In this document: positions 10,773 through 19,922 of the stretch, piece after piece
Layout: the number at the start of each line of letters is the position of its first letter
How positions within the stretch are numbered: the stretch's first letter is position 1
Source: Smittium culicis
Taxonomy: Eukaryota; Kickxellomycota; Harpellomycetes; Harpellales; Legeriomycetaceae
Length of the DNA stretch: 19,922 nt
Assembly (NCBI GenBank): GCA_001970855.1
Contig: LSSN01001208.1
Coordinates: 1 to 19,922 of the forward strand
Direction of reading: 5' to 3'
The notes under the pieces: generated by a model
Told to the model about the DNA's origin: nothing
The model's input: only the letters and a program-made list of their open reading frames with translations
Database searches by the model: none
Made by a program: the position numbers and the translations under genes

Positions 10773-11440
10773 ATGTTCAGAGCCATCCGTTTAGCTACTC
10801 GCACCAATCTGGTCAAATCTGCTCCTTCAGGTAAATTTTTATATAGCACCATTTCTGTTTGATTCCAAATCATTACTTACAGCTACTGTGTTCCATTTGA
10901 ATAGTTTTGAGAAGCTATGCTTCCGAAGCTGCCTCAAAAGTCGAAGGTTTGGTCGTTAACTTCTCTGTCCCACATCAAGTAATTGAAATTAATTTCCTTA
11001 TATGACCTTTGAATTAACTGATAGTTATTAGATTTATAAAATTCTAATTATTAATTTTTATCACATAAAAGGCTATCTTGAAAAACACTACAGTAATTCA
11101 AGTTAACGCTTCTGCCTTTTCAGGAGATATGGGTATTCTCCCAGATCACGTTCCATCAATTGAACAATTGAAACCAGGAGTCATCGAGATCATCAAATCA
11201 GATGGAACTGACAAATACTTCTTGTCAGGAGGTTTTATGGTAATGAATCCAAATTCAGTTCTCAACATCAACGCTGTCGAAGCTTTCAAACTTAGCGAAA
11301 TCAACCCAGATGCAGTCTCCCGCGAATTGGCAGAATCCAAACGCTTGTTCAGCTCTGCCAAAAACGAAACTGAAAAAGCTGCTGCAGAAATCGAAGTTGA
11401 TTTGTACGAAGCCCTACAATCTGCTCTCAAGACCAACTAA
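10773..11440 (+). CDS. ATP16: F1-ATP synthase delta subunit, mitochondrial
   Basis: Central-stalk subunit of mitochondrial F1Fo-ATP synthase (the counterpart of bacterial epsilon), which couples the gamma rotor to the c-ring on the matrix side of the inner membrane. Exons 10773-10830, 10905-10978 and 11072-11440 give 166 residues, close to the yeast protein of about 160. The ATG at 10773 opens an Arg-rich, acid-free presequence, MFRAIRLATRTNLVKSAPS, ending near VLRSYASEA, a typical matrix-targeting and cleavage region. Residues about 30-120 form the beta-sandwich with the family signature SGDMGILPDHVPSIEQLKPG (61-80) and LNINAVEAF; residues about 125-166 are the helical hairpin (AESKRLF...EIEVDLYEALQSAL). 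Intron 1 (74 bases, phase 1) uses the second AG (GAATAG, 10904), because the nearer ACAG at 10882 shifts the frame. Intron 2 (93 bases, phase 0) is GTAATT to TAAAAG. The codons are markedly more GC-rich than in the 1021-residue gene, which suits high expression. Confidence 0.96.
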
Positions 11441-12244
11441 GGATATATTATAGTATAGTTTTTTATTAATTAAAAATAAGGAAATACTTTTTAATTTTAA
11501 TACCTTAATCATATTTCCTATTCAAACAATTTGCTCTCACTCTTTGATTGTCTTATTAACTTTTCCTTTATTTAATCGAGACTTTGCTCTCATTTTTGTA
11601 TAACTTCTGAGCCTAAGTGACTTAATAAGCTGCGTAAAGTATTAAAACATTTTTAGTTTTAGAGAATTGTATAAAAAAACCAACTGTCACTCTTTCCTAT
11701 ATTTTGTGCGTTTGGAGCATTAGCAGTCGCTAGTATAGACATGGCTTTAAACTAGCTCACATCACTCTTAAAAAAATAATACTTTGACGATAAGCAATTT
11801 TTATACGTATTCTTTACAATATCTTTTATTTACTACCATTATAATACATAATATTTATATATAGTCCCTTTCTTTAATTTCTACCGTCAAAAAAAAGTAT
11901 CATTGTTGCCAAGCAAAGACACTGTGTTTATAATCTTTTGGCTAATTTAATCAATACATTCAAGGTCAAATTTATTGGTTATAAATTATACCCAATCATT
12001 TGTGAATCAAGAAATGATGTAAACAAATCATAAGATCAGAGTCAAATTCAGTTTTGTTGTTATTTGTGGGCAATTTCAGCTACTATAAGAAATATAAAGT
12101 AGCCAATGGTAGTATTTTTTTGTTCAAAGTATTATAGCACTCTTTTGTGAATAAATTTAGTTTTGTTCAAATCATCTTTACTTTGTTAAATAGCTTACAC
12201 ATCAACTACATTTTACAAAAATTTGAAATATAACACCGAAAACA
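11441..12244. other. Intergenic between ATP synthase delta and LSM6
   Basis: The region holds the 3' end of the ATP synthase gene and the promoter of LSM6. Two similar words, TTTGCTCTCA at about 11531 and 11583, repeat 52 bases apart. A minus-strand frame with an ATG, 11742-11659, reads MSILATANAPNAQNIGKSDS and then aromatic and aliphatic residues to a stop, 27 codons in all; it could be the first exon of a small gene but no second exon could be fixed, so it is not called. Confidence 0.4.
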
Positions 12245-12611
12245 ATGGAAAATAGTCAAACCCAAAAGTCACCTTCTGAATATCTCAAAAATATAATTGG
12301 AAGCCAAGTAGTTGTCAGGTTAAACTCTGGAATCGATTACAAAGGAACCCTTGCTTGTCTAGATGGCTACATGAACATCACTATGGAAAATACTGAAGAG
12401 TATTTCGATGGCGTGCTTAAAAATAGCTACGGCGATGCCTTTATCAGAGGAAACAATGGTATTTTTATTTCTCTTTCAATGTTATGCTATAAATTTACTC
12501 GATCTAATTATGTTACCCATATTTATCTCTACTTCATATACCGTATTTTAATAATAATTTGGGCTTAATTCCTTATTTCTTTGTTTAGTTTTGTACATCA
12601 GCTCTGTTTAA
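12245..12611 (+). CDS. LSM6: U6 snRNA-associated Sm-like protein LSm6
   Basis: Ring subunit shared by the nuclear Lsm2-8 complex, which binds the U-rich 3' end of U6 snRNA, and the cytoplasmic Lsm1-7 complex, which promotes decapping in mRNA decay. Exon 12245-12458 and a 23-base last exon 12589-12611 give 78 residues, near the usual 80-86. The Sm fold is complete: N-terminal helix SPSEYLKNIIG (9-19), Sm1 motif VVVRLNSGIDYKGTLACLDG (22-41) followed by YMNITMENTEEY, and Sm2 motif RGNNVLYIS (68-76) with the RNA-binding RGN. The intron (130 bases, GTATTT to TTGTTTAG) splits the Val codon inside Sm2, so the unspliced frame runs on from 12459 into intron sequence and loses VLYIS. The start ATG is the first in frame and gives the short polar tail usual for this family. 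Confidence 0.96.
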
Positions 12612-13570
12612 TATCATTATATGTATCGAGTAACCTGCGATTCATAGAATTAATCTTTACTTTCAAATGAAATAAAAGCGGTTAGCTCGTCTATCGCTTA
12701 CTATATAAATCTGATCTTCGCTTTCTGCCTATATATATCCAATATAATAAATTTTGTATCTTTAATACATTTACTATTATATTAGTTTTTAAATTGAGGA
12801 GTTAAGCATACCCATCAATATCGCATTGATTTTAAATTTAAATTTAACATTCAATTTTGAAAATCACGAAATTAAAAAAGTATGACCCAAAAATTAATCA
12901 CGTTATTAATCATAATTCAGACCAAATATAATACCTGTATGGCACAATATACAAAGTAAATGTGCCCCTCTAAGGCAAACAAATTATAATTGATATTCTT
13001 TTTATAAGAATAATTATACCTTTTTATTTGAATCCTAAATCCATGCAATTTTTGTTTTGGTTTTTTCCACATCTTATATTTGTTTTTTGTGAGTGATTAT
13101 AGCGATAGCTTAGAGCCTATTGATTCTATCAAATATTTGCATTTATTAAAACACAATTTATAAAAAACAAATAACAAGGATATCTCCCAAATAAATATTA
13201 ACAATACTTTAAAGCTTGTACTCATCACAGGCTAATGACCAAATTACGTTTATACCTATAGATATCCAAAAATATTAAATATTAAACAGAGTAAAATATT
13301 TTAACAACTGCCTAGCTTTGACACTAGTTTTTTTTTTATTCGTATTAGTACAAACGGAAACAAACTCTGATCATTTATCTCCAGAATAAAATCCAAATTA
13401 TGAGATAAATGGTCAGTTTTCGTTCTATCATTTACATTCTTTATCCCAGTAACTTAAAAAAAAAAAAGCTATAAAATTTAAACTATAAATTTTATAAAAT
13501 TATCAGAATACTAAATGGCTGAATAATACAAATGAAAAAAATAGTATAAAATGAGCAATCATTTTCCATA
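12612..13570. other. Intergenic downstream of LSM6
   Basis: No gene seen. Contains a stem-loop at 13367-13416, a second perfect hairpin (13471-13480 with 13486-13495, loop AACTA) and A/T palindromes near 12830-12850. A possible alternative last exon of the minus-strand gene that follows lies at 13518-13511: donor GTGTGT at 13578 to acceptor TTCAG would end the protein in ...LLACIAI instead of ...LLACIGV. Confidence 0.5.
13367..13416. repeat. Stem-loop, 15-bp arms
   Basis: CTGATCATTTATCTC (13367-13381) faces GAGATAAATGGTCAG (13402-13416): 14 of 15 pairs match and the odd one can be a G:T wobble. The loop is 20 bases. The outer flanks CGGAAAC and GTTTTCG can extend the stem past a short bulge. 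Its GC content is above the surroundings. It may be a transcript 3' structure, a MITE remnant or a site for a dimeric protein. Confidence 0.6.
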
Positions 13571-14072
13571 TTACACACCTATGCAAGCAAGAAGCTTTAA
13601 TATTTCATTGGAAAAATGACTATATCTAGCTTTAGATACTTTAAGATTATTGATATTATCAAATTTATAATCAAGTTCTTGGGCCCGCATATATCTTGCT
13701 AAATAATCGAAAATTCAATAAATAAAATATCAATAATAAAATTAATAAAGTATTGATAAAAATGGCTCTACTACAGCTGCAACGAGTTTAATTTTTCAAT
13801 TTGAAATACAGTATGCAACATATGGTATAGATGACTTTTAATGTATGAAATGGCGTTTAATTTCAGACAAAACAAGCTAAAGTATTATATTCATTAGTTT
13901 ATGGGCGGTTTAATTTTGTTATGGTTGAAATTTGATAGTATTTACATTAACACGGCCAAGTAGTGGATATAAATCATGATAATTAATTGATTTTTTTTTT
14001 TTTACAATTATACCTAATTAAATGATAGTTATAAGTATTCGTGTTTTCACCTTGTTCTGAGATACTTAACAT
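13571..14072 (-). CDS. Candidate small spliced gene, 94 residues, unknown
   Basis: Minus-strand exons 14072-14014, 13876-13775 and 13694-13571 join in phase into an ATG-to-TAA protein of 94 residues. It starts MLSISEQGENTNTYNYHLIS, continues LFCLKLNAISYIKSHLYHML and HTVFQIEKLNSLQL, and ends KARYSHFSNEILKLLACIGV. Intron 1 (137 bases) is GTATAA to ATACTTTAG with an ACTAAT branch-like word about 20 bases before the acceptor; intron 2 (80 bases) is GTAGTA to TAGCAAG. The weak point is intron 2: a better acceptor (ATTATTTAG) lies four bases earlier but gives an early stop. The protein is largely helical with regular hydrophobic spacing, has no signal peptide and no family I can name. Sequence inside intron 1 (INYHDLYPLLGRVN) also looks codable, so exon borders may differ. 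Confidence 0.42.
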
Positions 14073-15585
14073 AGTGTGTTTAATATTAATTTGATGATTA
14101 TCATTAACAATAGCAAAAATTTAATGTTGCTTTTTTTTGTTTTTGTGTATTTATCAAAAATTAGGTTTATCCAATATATTAGATATAAATAGTTAAAATA
14201 TATCACGAAGTTTGGGCTAGGATGTTGTATACGTGATAAGCTGTATTAAAAAAAAACCTTGATACCTGGCTCTATTTAAATCCAAAGAGACTTAGTGTTA
14301 GCCAACATATCTCTTTTCTTTTTATGTTTTGAGTCTCTTATGATTTTATTACAAGCCTTAGTTGCATTTGTTAAACTATTTTATTTTTGTTCAGCAAAAT
14401 ATAAAATAATTAAATTAATCTAAATTAACTCTTTCTGGGCGGTAGGCTGTTTTTGAGCTACCAAACCTAGCAAACTAGATTCAATAAAAAAAAGTAATTC
14501 CAGACTAATTATTTATTGGTATATGAAGGTTTAGCTGCAAATAATATATTTTCATATAAATCGCTGACGAATCATAAAATCAATTTTTTTAATGGCGTTG
14601 GACGGGAAAGGGCATAAGAGAATTTTTTGACACTAAATTAGCAGCTTTATGTTAATTATTCTCTGGCCAATTAGTATATTTAATTATCTATTTATTGGAT
14701 AGTGATGAGTAAATGCTAATACCTTAATTTATGCATATAATTGGGCATATGAGAGCAACGCTGTGGGCAAAGCTATTGGCCATTTATTAATGTTTATCCA
14801 TAAGTAGACAGTAATAGTAGAGAAGGGGATCGAGTAAAGTAATAAAAAAATTTTTTTTTATTTTAAATGTTTCGTATTAAAATGAGTGAATTATGGTATC
14901 CAAAAAAAAAAAGTATAAAAAGGACATAAAATTCTAGCAACCAAATATATACAGTATAAAATTCTGCATTCAAGTTCAATATTGATTTTGCCAACTATTT
15001 TTTTTTTATTTTCATTATTGAAAAATTATTTCATTTATCCAAACTTTGACAGTCAGTCTCACCCGCATTAAACAGGTAAAGCTCAAATCCATTTATTTCT
15101 TATTAGTCTGTTTCATTGCCGATTAAAGCTCCTGATGACCAAATTTGCTATTTAAACCCAGCTCTTTGAATATATATAAATTGAAAAAAACATGTTATTA
15201 TATCTGATACGCTTTATTTAATCTATGATATGGTCAATTATCTATTATCAATTTCGACTAAATATTAATACTTTATTTCTATTTTCATAGATATTCCTTC
15301 TGACCTTGCCTTTTTAATTTTTCTTAGTTTATTTTTCTAATATATCTTTCTTTAAATAAATATATCTCATTAATATCTGGCTAAAATAATTTTTATTTAA
15401 TTTCTTTTTGTTAAATGTAACCATGCTCGTTTTGTAATATTTGCCCTCTGAAAAACTTCCCATTATGAATACATTTCTGATTCAATATTTAACTAATACC
15501 CGACAACCAGTAGCTATATTCTGAATCTATCAGGTTCACGAATACTTGATTAATGATAAATTTCTAGTCGATTATATTTTAATAC
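14073..15585. other. Intergenic or unresolved exons
   Basis: No gene could be assembled. TATA-like GTATAAAA words occur at about 14911 and 14953. A less AT-rich patch at about 15050-15150 has strong splice-like signals on both strands (plus AACAG/GTAAAG at about 15075; minus GCGG/GTGAGA), suggesting an exon. At 15466-15333 the minus strand is open from an ATG for 44 codons (MGSFSEGKYYKTSMVTF, then low-complexity Lys/Asn/Tyr); its first part might continue the candidate exon at 15765-15586. Confidence 0.35.
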
Positions 15586-15765
15586 CTGGATTGACTAGTA
15601 TAGTTGGAGCAATTCCAGTGATGCAATCGAGTTGTTGTAGTATTTCCATTCCAATCAAATAGGCTGTGAATCGTTTTAGCAATAACTTTGATATGGAATC
15701 AGAATTTTGAATATGTAATATTTTATTATCCAATACTTGTCCGAGAGAATCGTATATATCGATTC
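15586..15765 (-). CDS. Candidate internal exon of an unknown gene
   Basis: Minus strand: acceptor ACATTAG then an open 180-base exon to donor CCAG/GTATTA. It reads GIDIYDSLGQVLDNKILHIQ, then SDSISKLLLKRFTAYLIGME and LQQLDCITGIAPTILVNP, a normal-looking mix of residues for this AT content. The frame stays open upstream to about 15815, so the exon may start earlier. A possible following exon (EYSYWLS) begins after ATTCAG at about 15523. Upstream, the words VELLLKPLLRMERIKLSTEI (about 16020-15960) and MKRRDNLCY (about 16121) may be earlier exons. I could not build a full gene or name a family. Confidence 0.3.
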
Positions 15766-15815
15766 CTAATGTGTATGAAATTTTGGATTGCTCCAAATCT
15801 TCATAATAAACTGAA

Positions 15816-16519
15816 CTCTAAGATGTACTTTATAGTTCGTCTACAAAAAAATAAATATAGCTATCTAAATAGTACTTGTATGGTTTGATTATAAAAGAAA
15901 ATTTTTTTATATTTGAAAAGTTGAGTGGGTACTTTGTTATTTGATATTGGTAACTGTAAGTATAGTTTCATACAACATCCAGTAAGGATATTATTATAAA
16001 GTTGTATGCTTAAATACAAAAATTTCCGTGCTGAGTTTAATTCTTTCCATACGCAGCAATGGTTTAAGTAATAGTTCAACTAGCATTATCTATACATAAC
16101 ACAAGTTATCCCGGCGCTTCATGAACTTGTTATTGATTTGTGTTTTTTAGTAGCTATTGCTACTTTTTATCAAATTTTGTATTATTTTTAGATTGGTTTT
16201 TAATTTGTTCTTGTGAGCTATTTAACATGAGAAATGATGTAATTTTTTATAAATTAAAGAGTATTAATTGCATCCATGCCGAAATGTTAAAGTTTATTTT
16301 TATTTTTACTCGTAATTATAATAAATTTAACATTAAATTTAATAAAATAACGAAGAGCTGCTTACATTTAATTTTTATAGGTTTTTATTAAATGAGGGCT
16401 AAAAAAAAAAGAAGTTTGTTGAAAGTATGTATATATTAAAAGATGGTAAAATAGTCTAAGAGATAAGTAGTAAATAGAAATGATAGAGACATTGAACTGG
16501 AATATAAAGCAGTGTCATA
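15816..16519. other. Unresolved region downstream of the cis-prenyltransferase
   Basis: This stretch contains the 3' end of the prenyltransferase gene and possibly 5' exons of the preceding minus-strand candidate. Open frames here on both strands (for example plus 16140-16391 and minus 16079-15861) are rich in Phe, Tyr, Leu and Asn and resemble translated AT-rich noncoding DNA. Confidence 0.35.
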
Positions 16520-17559
16520 CTATACGAACCCAAGCTTCGTTAGCTGGTAGTCCAAGATGATTCCTAGTAGGGTTGAAAAGGAGAACTCGGGCCAGTTAAC
16601 ACTAGTAAATTTCACAAGTGCGCCTCTGGAAACCTGCCAAAGCATGAAATTGCTGAGCCTTGTCTCGCCGGAAGTTCTGACTAGCAGATCAAGGCTAGGG
16701 CAATCAGCAATCGAGGCGAGAGTGGTTTCTATAAGCTGTTCGTTCAACTCATTTTTTTTAATTTCTTTTTTGTTGAGTTTAAGTGCGATTTTGCTGACTG
16801 CAGTTGATATTTCGTCTGTTGATAAATACGGGATGCATATATTTAAAACAGGGCCTTTGTTGTTTTCGGTTTTCTTGTTAACTTGATACATCATTTCTTT
16901 AACATCTGTTGGCAGTAATTCCAATCTTCCAACGACGCGTATTCGTAATTGATGGTTCTCTATAAAGTCGCTATAAGAGCGGAGTAAGTAAAATTATATT
17001 ATTATGCGTATTTATGTGAAGGGCGAAATATAATAGAGCAAATTTGATAATAATAAGATAATAAATTATTTGAGGATATGATAAGTGAATTATTATTATT
17101 TATACATGTTTTCAGACAGTTCGCAGACTTTTTGTTTTGTTAGTTCCATGAGTGCTTCGACTTCGTCTTTAGGCCGATTGAAGTTGTCGATGCTGAAAGC
17201 ATAAACTGAAACGGCTTGAACGCCTAGCTTTAAACACCATTCTAAAATCTAAACATAATAGGAAATGGAAAAAATATTATATTATAAGAATTGAGAAGGT
17301 TTAAAATATAAAAAAGAATGCGATTTAGTGATATTTAAAAAAAGGGATAACTTACGTTTTTAAGGCTAATAAAACCAGCGAAGTGGCCTTCTTTTGGGGC
17401 CATATTCCTAGCTTTCGCAAATCTTCTGTTGCCGTCCATGATGAACCCGATGTGCTTGGGGACGGGCCCCTGTTTGAGCACGCTTATCGAAAATTCATCA
17501 AAGGCTTTACCTAGATAATTCTTAAAACCAGCGAGCGCGCCAAATTCTGAAGTTGACAT
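16520..17559 (-). CDS. RER2: cis-prenyltransferase, dehydrodolichyl diphosphate synthase
   Basis: Catalytic subunit that extends farnesyl diphosphate with isopentenyl diphosphate in cis to make dehydrodolichyl diphosphate, the dolichol precursor used at the ER membrane for N-glycosylation. Exons 17559-17356, 17248-17106 and 16970-16520 give 265 residues. Visible signatures are: GPVPKHIGFIMDGNRRFAK (31-49) with the catalytic Asp42; YAFSIDNFNRPKDEV (84-98); LRIRVVGRLELLP (124-136); LLVRTSGETRLSNFMLWQ (212-229) with the diphosphate-binding Arg and Ser; and WPEF (242-245). Intron 1 (107 bases, phase 0) is GTAAGT to GTTTAG. Intron 2 (135 bases, phase 2) is GTATAA to TTATAG; the nearer AGs do not keep the frame. 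The start ATG at 17559 is the first in frame; an extension upstream lacks an ATG. There is no clear membrane segment, as in Rer2/DHDDS, whose partner Nus1/NgBR supplies the anchor and part of the active site. No partner gene is in this window. Confidence 0.96.
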
Positions 17560-17945
17560 TTTTATTATGTATACTGGCACTAGTTGCTGCTTTTCTTTTA
17601 GCAACCGGGTGTTACTATTGTATCGAGTGTTTCTTTATATTCAATTGGCAGAAATAAAGTAGTGGAGAAGTATTACTACTGTCTGATCTATCGATTTAAA
17701 TGAAAAATGATAAGTGTGAAGAGAAGTACGAAGATTGATGGTAGGGGTTTATAAAACTGTACAAAGATGTAATTGTGATATGTGGTAATATTGTATCTGT
17801 TATTGTTGAATTCAGAGTGTAGGTATACTGAAAAGTGAGGTTTGTTATTTATTAGTGAAAAGGATGAATTTTCTATGAATAAAGCATATATAGAGTCCTA
17901 AGTCTAGAAATAGAAGTCTGATATTGAGACAGCTTGTTAGCTGAA
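17560..17945. other. Promoter and leader side of the cis-prenyltransferase
   Basis: No gene is seen. On the minus strand this is the upstream region of the prenyltransferase and the 3' side of the next candidate gene, so the two genes are arranged head to tail with under 400 bases between them. A TATATATGC word (minus strand, 17892-17884) is about 330 bases before the start codon. Confidence 0.4.
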
Positions 17946-18200
17946 TTATGCGATTTTTATCAAACTGCAATTTTCCGCTGAACAATCGGCATTTTCTTCA
18001 ATGATCTGCTCAGCCATTATACTAATTCAGACTAATAAATTAGTGATACTAAAAATTAAAAAAATTAAAAAACGAGTGCGATGGAATCCTATCCATACAA
18101 ACTCTACACGACGTTCCAATAAGCTTTCTGTGTAAATAAATTTCTTATCACAATTCAAATCCATTTCTTTTGCCTGATTCATTCCTTCTTCAACCCAACG
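17946..18200 (-). CDS. Candidate 3' exons of an unknown Cys-containing protein
   Basis: Minus-strand exon 18200-18103 and last exon 18021-17946 join in phase across an 81-base intron (GTTTGT to GAATTAG). They encode about 57 residues: RWVEEGMNQAKEMDLNCDKK, then FIYTESLLERRV and DIMAEQIIEENADCSAENCS to a stop. Composition, charge spacing and codon use look genuinely coding. The 5' side is unclear. The frame is open upstream through a run of 15 T to ATGGCT at 18236 (MAFFFFLRCEK), which could be a real start or a pyrimidine tract of an intron. A preceding exon ETGLVDFTDPAGMCSYYW (about 18299-18246) would also fit in phase 0, with a 45-49-base intron. An alternative donor, TTT/GTATGG, does not keep the frame. 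No family recognised. Confidence 0.36.
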
Positions 18201-18300
18201 CTTTTCACAGCGCAAAAAAAAAAAAAAAGCCATTCGATCATAGATTACACCCAATAATAGCTGCACATTCCGGCTGGATCTGTAAAATCTACAAGCCCAG

Positions 18301-19252
18301 TTTCCTCAAATCAAGTTCGATGGGCTCATTTTTATCTGCTATTCAACAGCGTTGTATAAATTTATCCTGTAGCCGTTTTGTAATTTATTATTTTTTATAA
18401 CCACAAGCTTATTATTTACTTAGTACGAGTATAGACGTTGTAAATAAAAAATACTATACCAATAACTTTCAAGATAAATCAGAGTCCCTCCCAGTACACC
18501 ATCTCTTAAAAACAAAGACCCTTTTATTTCCCCTTTATATCCACATTATATCCTTTTATTTTTAAATCAGGAATACAAAAAAAATTATTAAAATATCCTA
18601 AAATTGTTGTGAAAATGTATTTTCACATAAAAATTATTCATAAAAAAAATATGAAAAATATCACAAAAATTTGTAAAATAATATCGGAAACAGTAACACA
18701 TATTCGAGCAAAATGTTCCCGTCCCCCCCTCGCCACATTTTCCAGTGCAGCACAATGTACTTTTAAATCGCAACACACTAAACTAATAAAAAAATTTATA
18801 AAAAAAAAACCGTAGATCAAGTATCAAAGCGAATAATTTACGCCAACGAATTTAGAATTTAATTCAAATAACTAATAAACAAATATACCTTATATACTTG
18901 TTTTTTTTTATATCCTAACGCCTGTATCGCTGATCATAGAACATATACTTATATCTTATATCTCTATTTAACCAATCAAACTCTAAATTAAGCAATTTCT
19001 CAGCCTCCCCCTCTATATATCATAATACCTAAAAAGCTTTCAGCTAAACAAAATCTTTAAAAGAACGCTTAAATTTCATATGGGTCTTGTAATAGTATGT
19101 AGAAAATAAAACAATCCCTTCTAGTTATCAAAAAAGCTTGTGTAAATAGTTTAATAGATTTACATAAAAAAATAATGATTAGGATAAAATTATGAACTAT
19201 GGCATAATATTTAACACTCTTTTTTTTTTCTCCATCAGGCTTGATCTGTTAT
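18301..19252. other. Unresolved region between ClpX and the minus-strand candidate
   Basis: It contains the 3' end of the ClpX gene. A minus-strand patch at 18782-18671 reads CDLKVHCAALENVARGGREH and then FARICVTVSDI, preceded by a pyrimidine-rich TTTATTAG and including a run of seven G; it may be an exon of the candidate gene downstream, but two other frames there are also open. A second word, DGVLGGTLIYLES, appears near 18510-18470. I could not connect them in phase. The rest is AT-rich without a gene. Confidence 0.3.
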
Positions 19253-19922
19253 TTAGCTATCGTTTTCTAGCTCTGCGACTACACTAGTATACTTATCTGC
19301 GCTGAAATATTTCGGCTTCTCTATAAAATCCACCGACTTTGAAGTAACAACTACATATTTAGTATCTGTATCTGGACAATCAAACATGGGGTCAAGCAAT
19401 ATATTTTCCATTATCCTCCTTAACCCTCTAGCTCCTGTCTTTTTTTCTTTCGCTTTTAATGCTATAGCTTTAATGGCGTTCTTTGTTAGAACCAGCTCAA
19501 CCTATATAAATATATAAAATACGATTTAATTATGTCCTAACCAATTAACTAGTATATAAAACAAATTCTAAATCTATTTGTTCAATATTTACCCCATTAA
19601 CTCCTAAAAGAGTATGGAACTGTTCGAATAACGAATTTTTTGGCTCTGTCAGTATTCGCGTTAATTCTTCAAACGAAAGCTCGGAAACACTAGCTACCAC
19701 TGGTAATCTACCCACAAACTCTGGAATCAGTCCAAACTTTATCAAATCTACGTAGAAATTAAAAAAGTATTCGTTATCATTATGATCTCATTATCAATTG
19801 TTTGCTATTCTTTCTTTGGCATTCATAGATATAAATAATTTAAAATTCAAACAAAATAAATGAAATACATAAAATATATAGAAAATAACACTACCTTCTG
19901 GTTCAACATAATCCAATGGATT
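19253..19922 (-). CDS. CLPX: ClpX-type AAA+ unfoldase, C-terminal part
   Basis: ATP-dependent protein unfoldase of the mitochondrial matrix; it acts with ClpP where ClpP is present, and alone (Mcx1) in yeast, where it helps activate heme synthesis. Only the last 143 residues are in the window; the 5' part lies beyond 19922. Exons 19922-19895, 19747-19593 and 19501-19253 join in phase. The sequence NPLDYVEPE, then [18 protein letters not shown], carries the GR arginine finger of the large AAA+ domain; [20 protein letters not shown] starts the small domain; [20 protein letters not shown] holds the sensor-2 Arg. The end, [17 protein letters not shown], is short and ordinary. Introns are 147 bases (GTAGTG to TACGTAG, phase 1) and 91 bases (GTAAAT to TATATAG, phase 0). 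The second donor cuts right after LLGVNG, restoring the family text [20 protein letters not shown]; reading through gives spurious residues and a stop. Confidence 0.96.

Noticed and set aside
10883..10904. First AG (ACAG) as the acceptor of ATP synthase delta intron 1
   Set aside because: It shifts the frame; the next AG at 10904 yields VLRSYASEAASKVEG, which continues into the conserved domain.
16140..16391. Plus-strand open frame of 83 codons, Phe/Asn/Ile rich
   Set aside because: Composition matches translated AT-rich noncoding DNA; no splice or homology support.
16557..16886. Plus-strand open frame of 109 codons
   Set aside because: It is antisense to the last exon of the cis-prenyltransferase, whose family motifs are unmistakable.
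18170..18400. Plus-strand open frame of 76 codons with poly-Lys
   Set aside because: The Lys run comes from an A15 tract and the frame is antisense to better-looking minus-strand exons.
18609..18820. Overlapping open frames on both strands
   Set aside because: Three frames are open at once and none has a fixed start or junction, so none is called as a gene; the most coding-like is noted in the gap entry.

Overview
The window looks like nuclear DNA of an AT-rich, intron-bearing eukaryote, most likely an early-diverging fungus. The evidence is spliced eukaryotic housekeeping genes with GT-AG introns of about 74-150 bases, mitochondrial targeting sequences, a fungal-like F1 delta subunit and long A/T tracts. 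The taxon is inferred, not proven. There are no tRNA, rRNA or CRISPR features that I can see.

Layout: bases 1-156 are 26 perfect copies of the hexamer TAAATA, cut by the window edge. Bases 157-5763 are a very AT-rich gene desert containing isolated pure G and C runs, AT palindromes and one short TTAA-flanked inverted-repeat element that looks like a piggyBac-type MITE. At 5764-9068 three consecutive plus-strand reading frames join in phase, through two good introns, into one unrecognised 1021-residue protein: a polar disordered first third and a folded 630-residue remainder.

From about 9.5 kb the character changes to ordinary gene-dense chromosome. Clear genes, all re-spliced by hand, are: F1-ATP synthase delta subunit (ATP16-like, 10773-11440, plus, 3 exons, 166 aa), LSM6 (12245-12611, plus, 2 exons, 78 aa), a cis-prenyltransferase / dehydrodolichyl diphosphate synthase (17559-16520, minus, 3 exons, 265 aa) and the C-terminal 143 residues of a mitochondrial-type ClpX (19922-19253, minus, 3 exons, cut by the window end). 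Between them are four weaker minus-strand spliced candidates, found only by reading short exons: 9940-9507, 14072-13571, 15765-15586 and 18200-17946. I could not name any of them.

The recognised genes do not form a pathway. They serve oxidative phosphorylation, U6 snRNP and mRNA decay, dolichol synthesis for glycosylation, and mitochondrial protein unfolding. The interesting material is the unknown 1021-aa gene next to an AT-rich repeat-bearing desert, and the set of small cryptic spliced genes that a simple ORF search misses.
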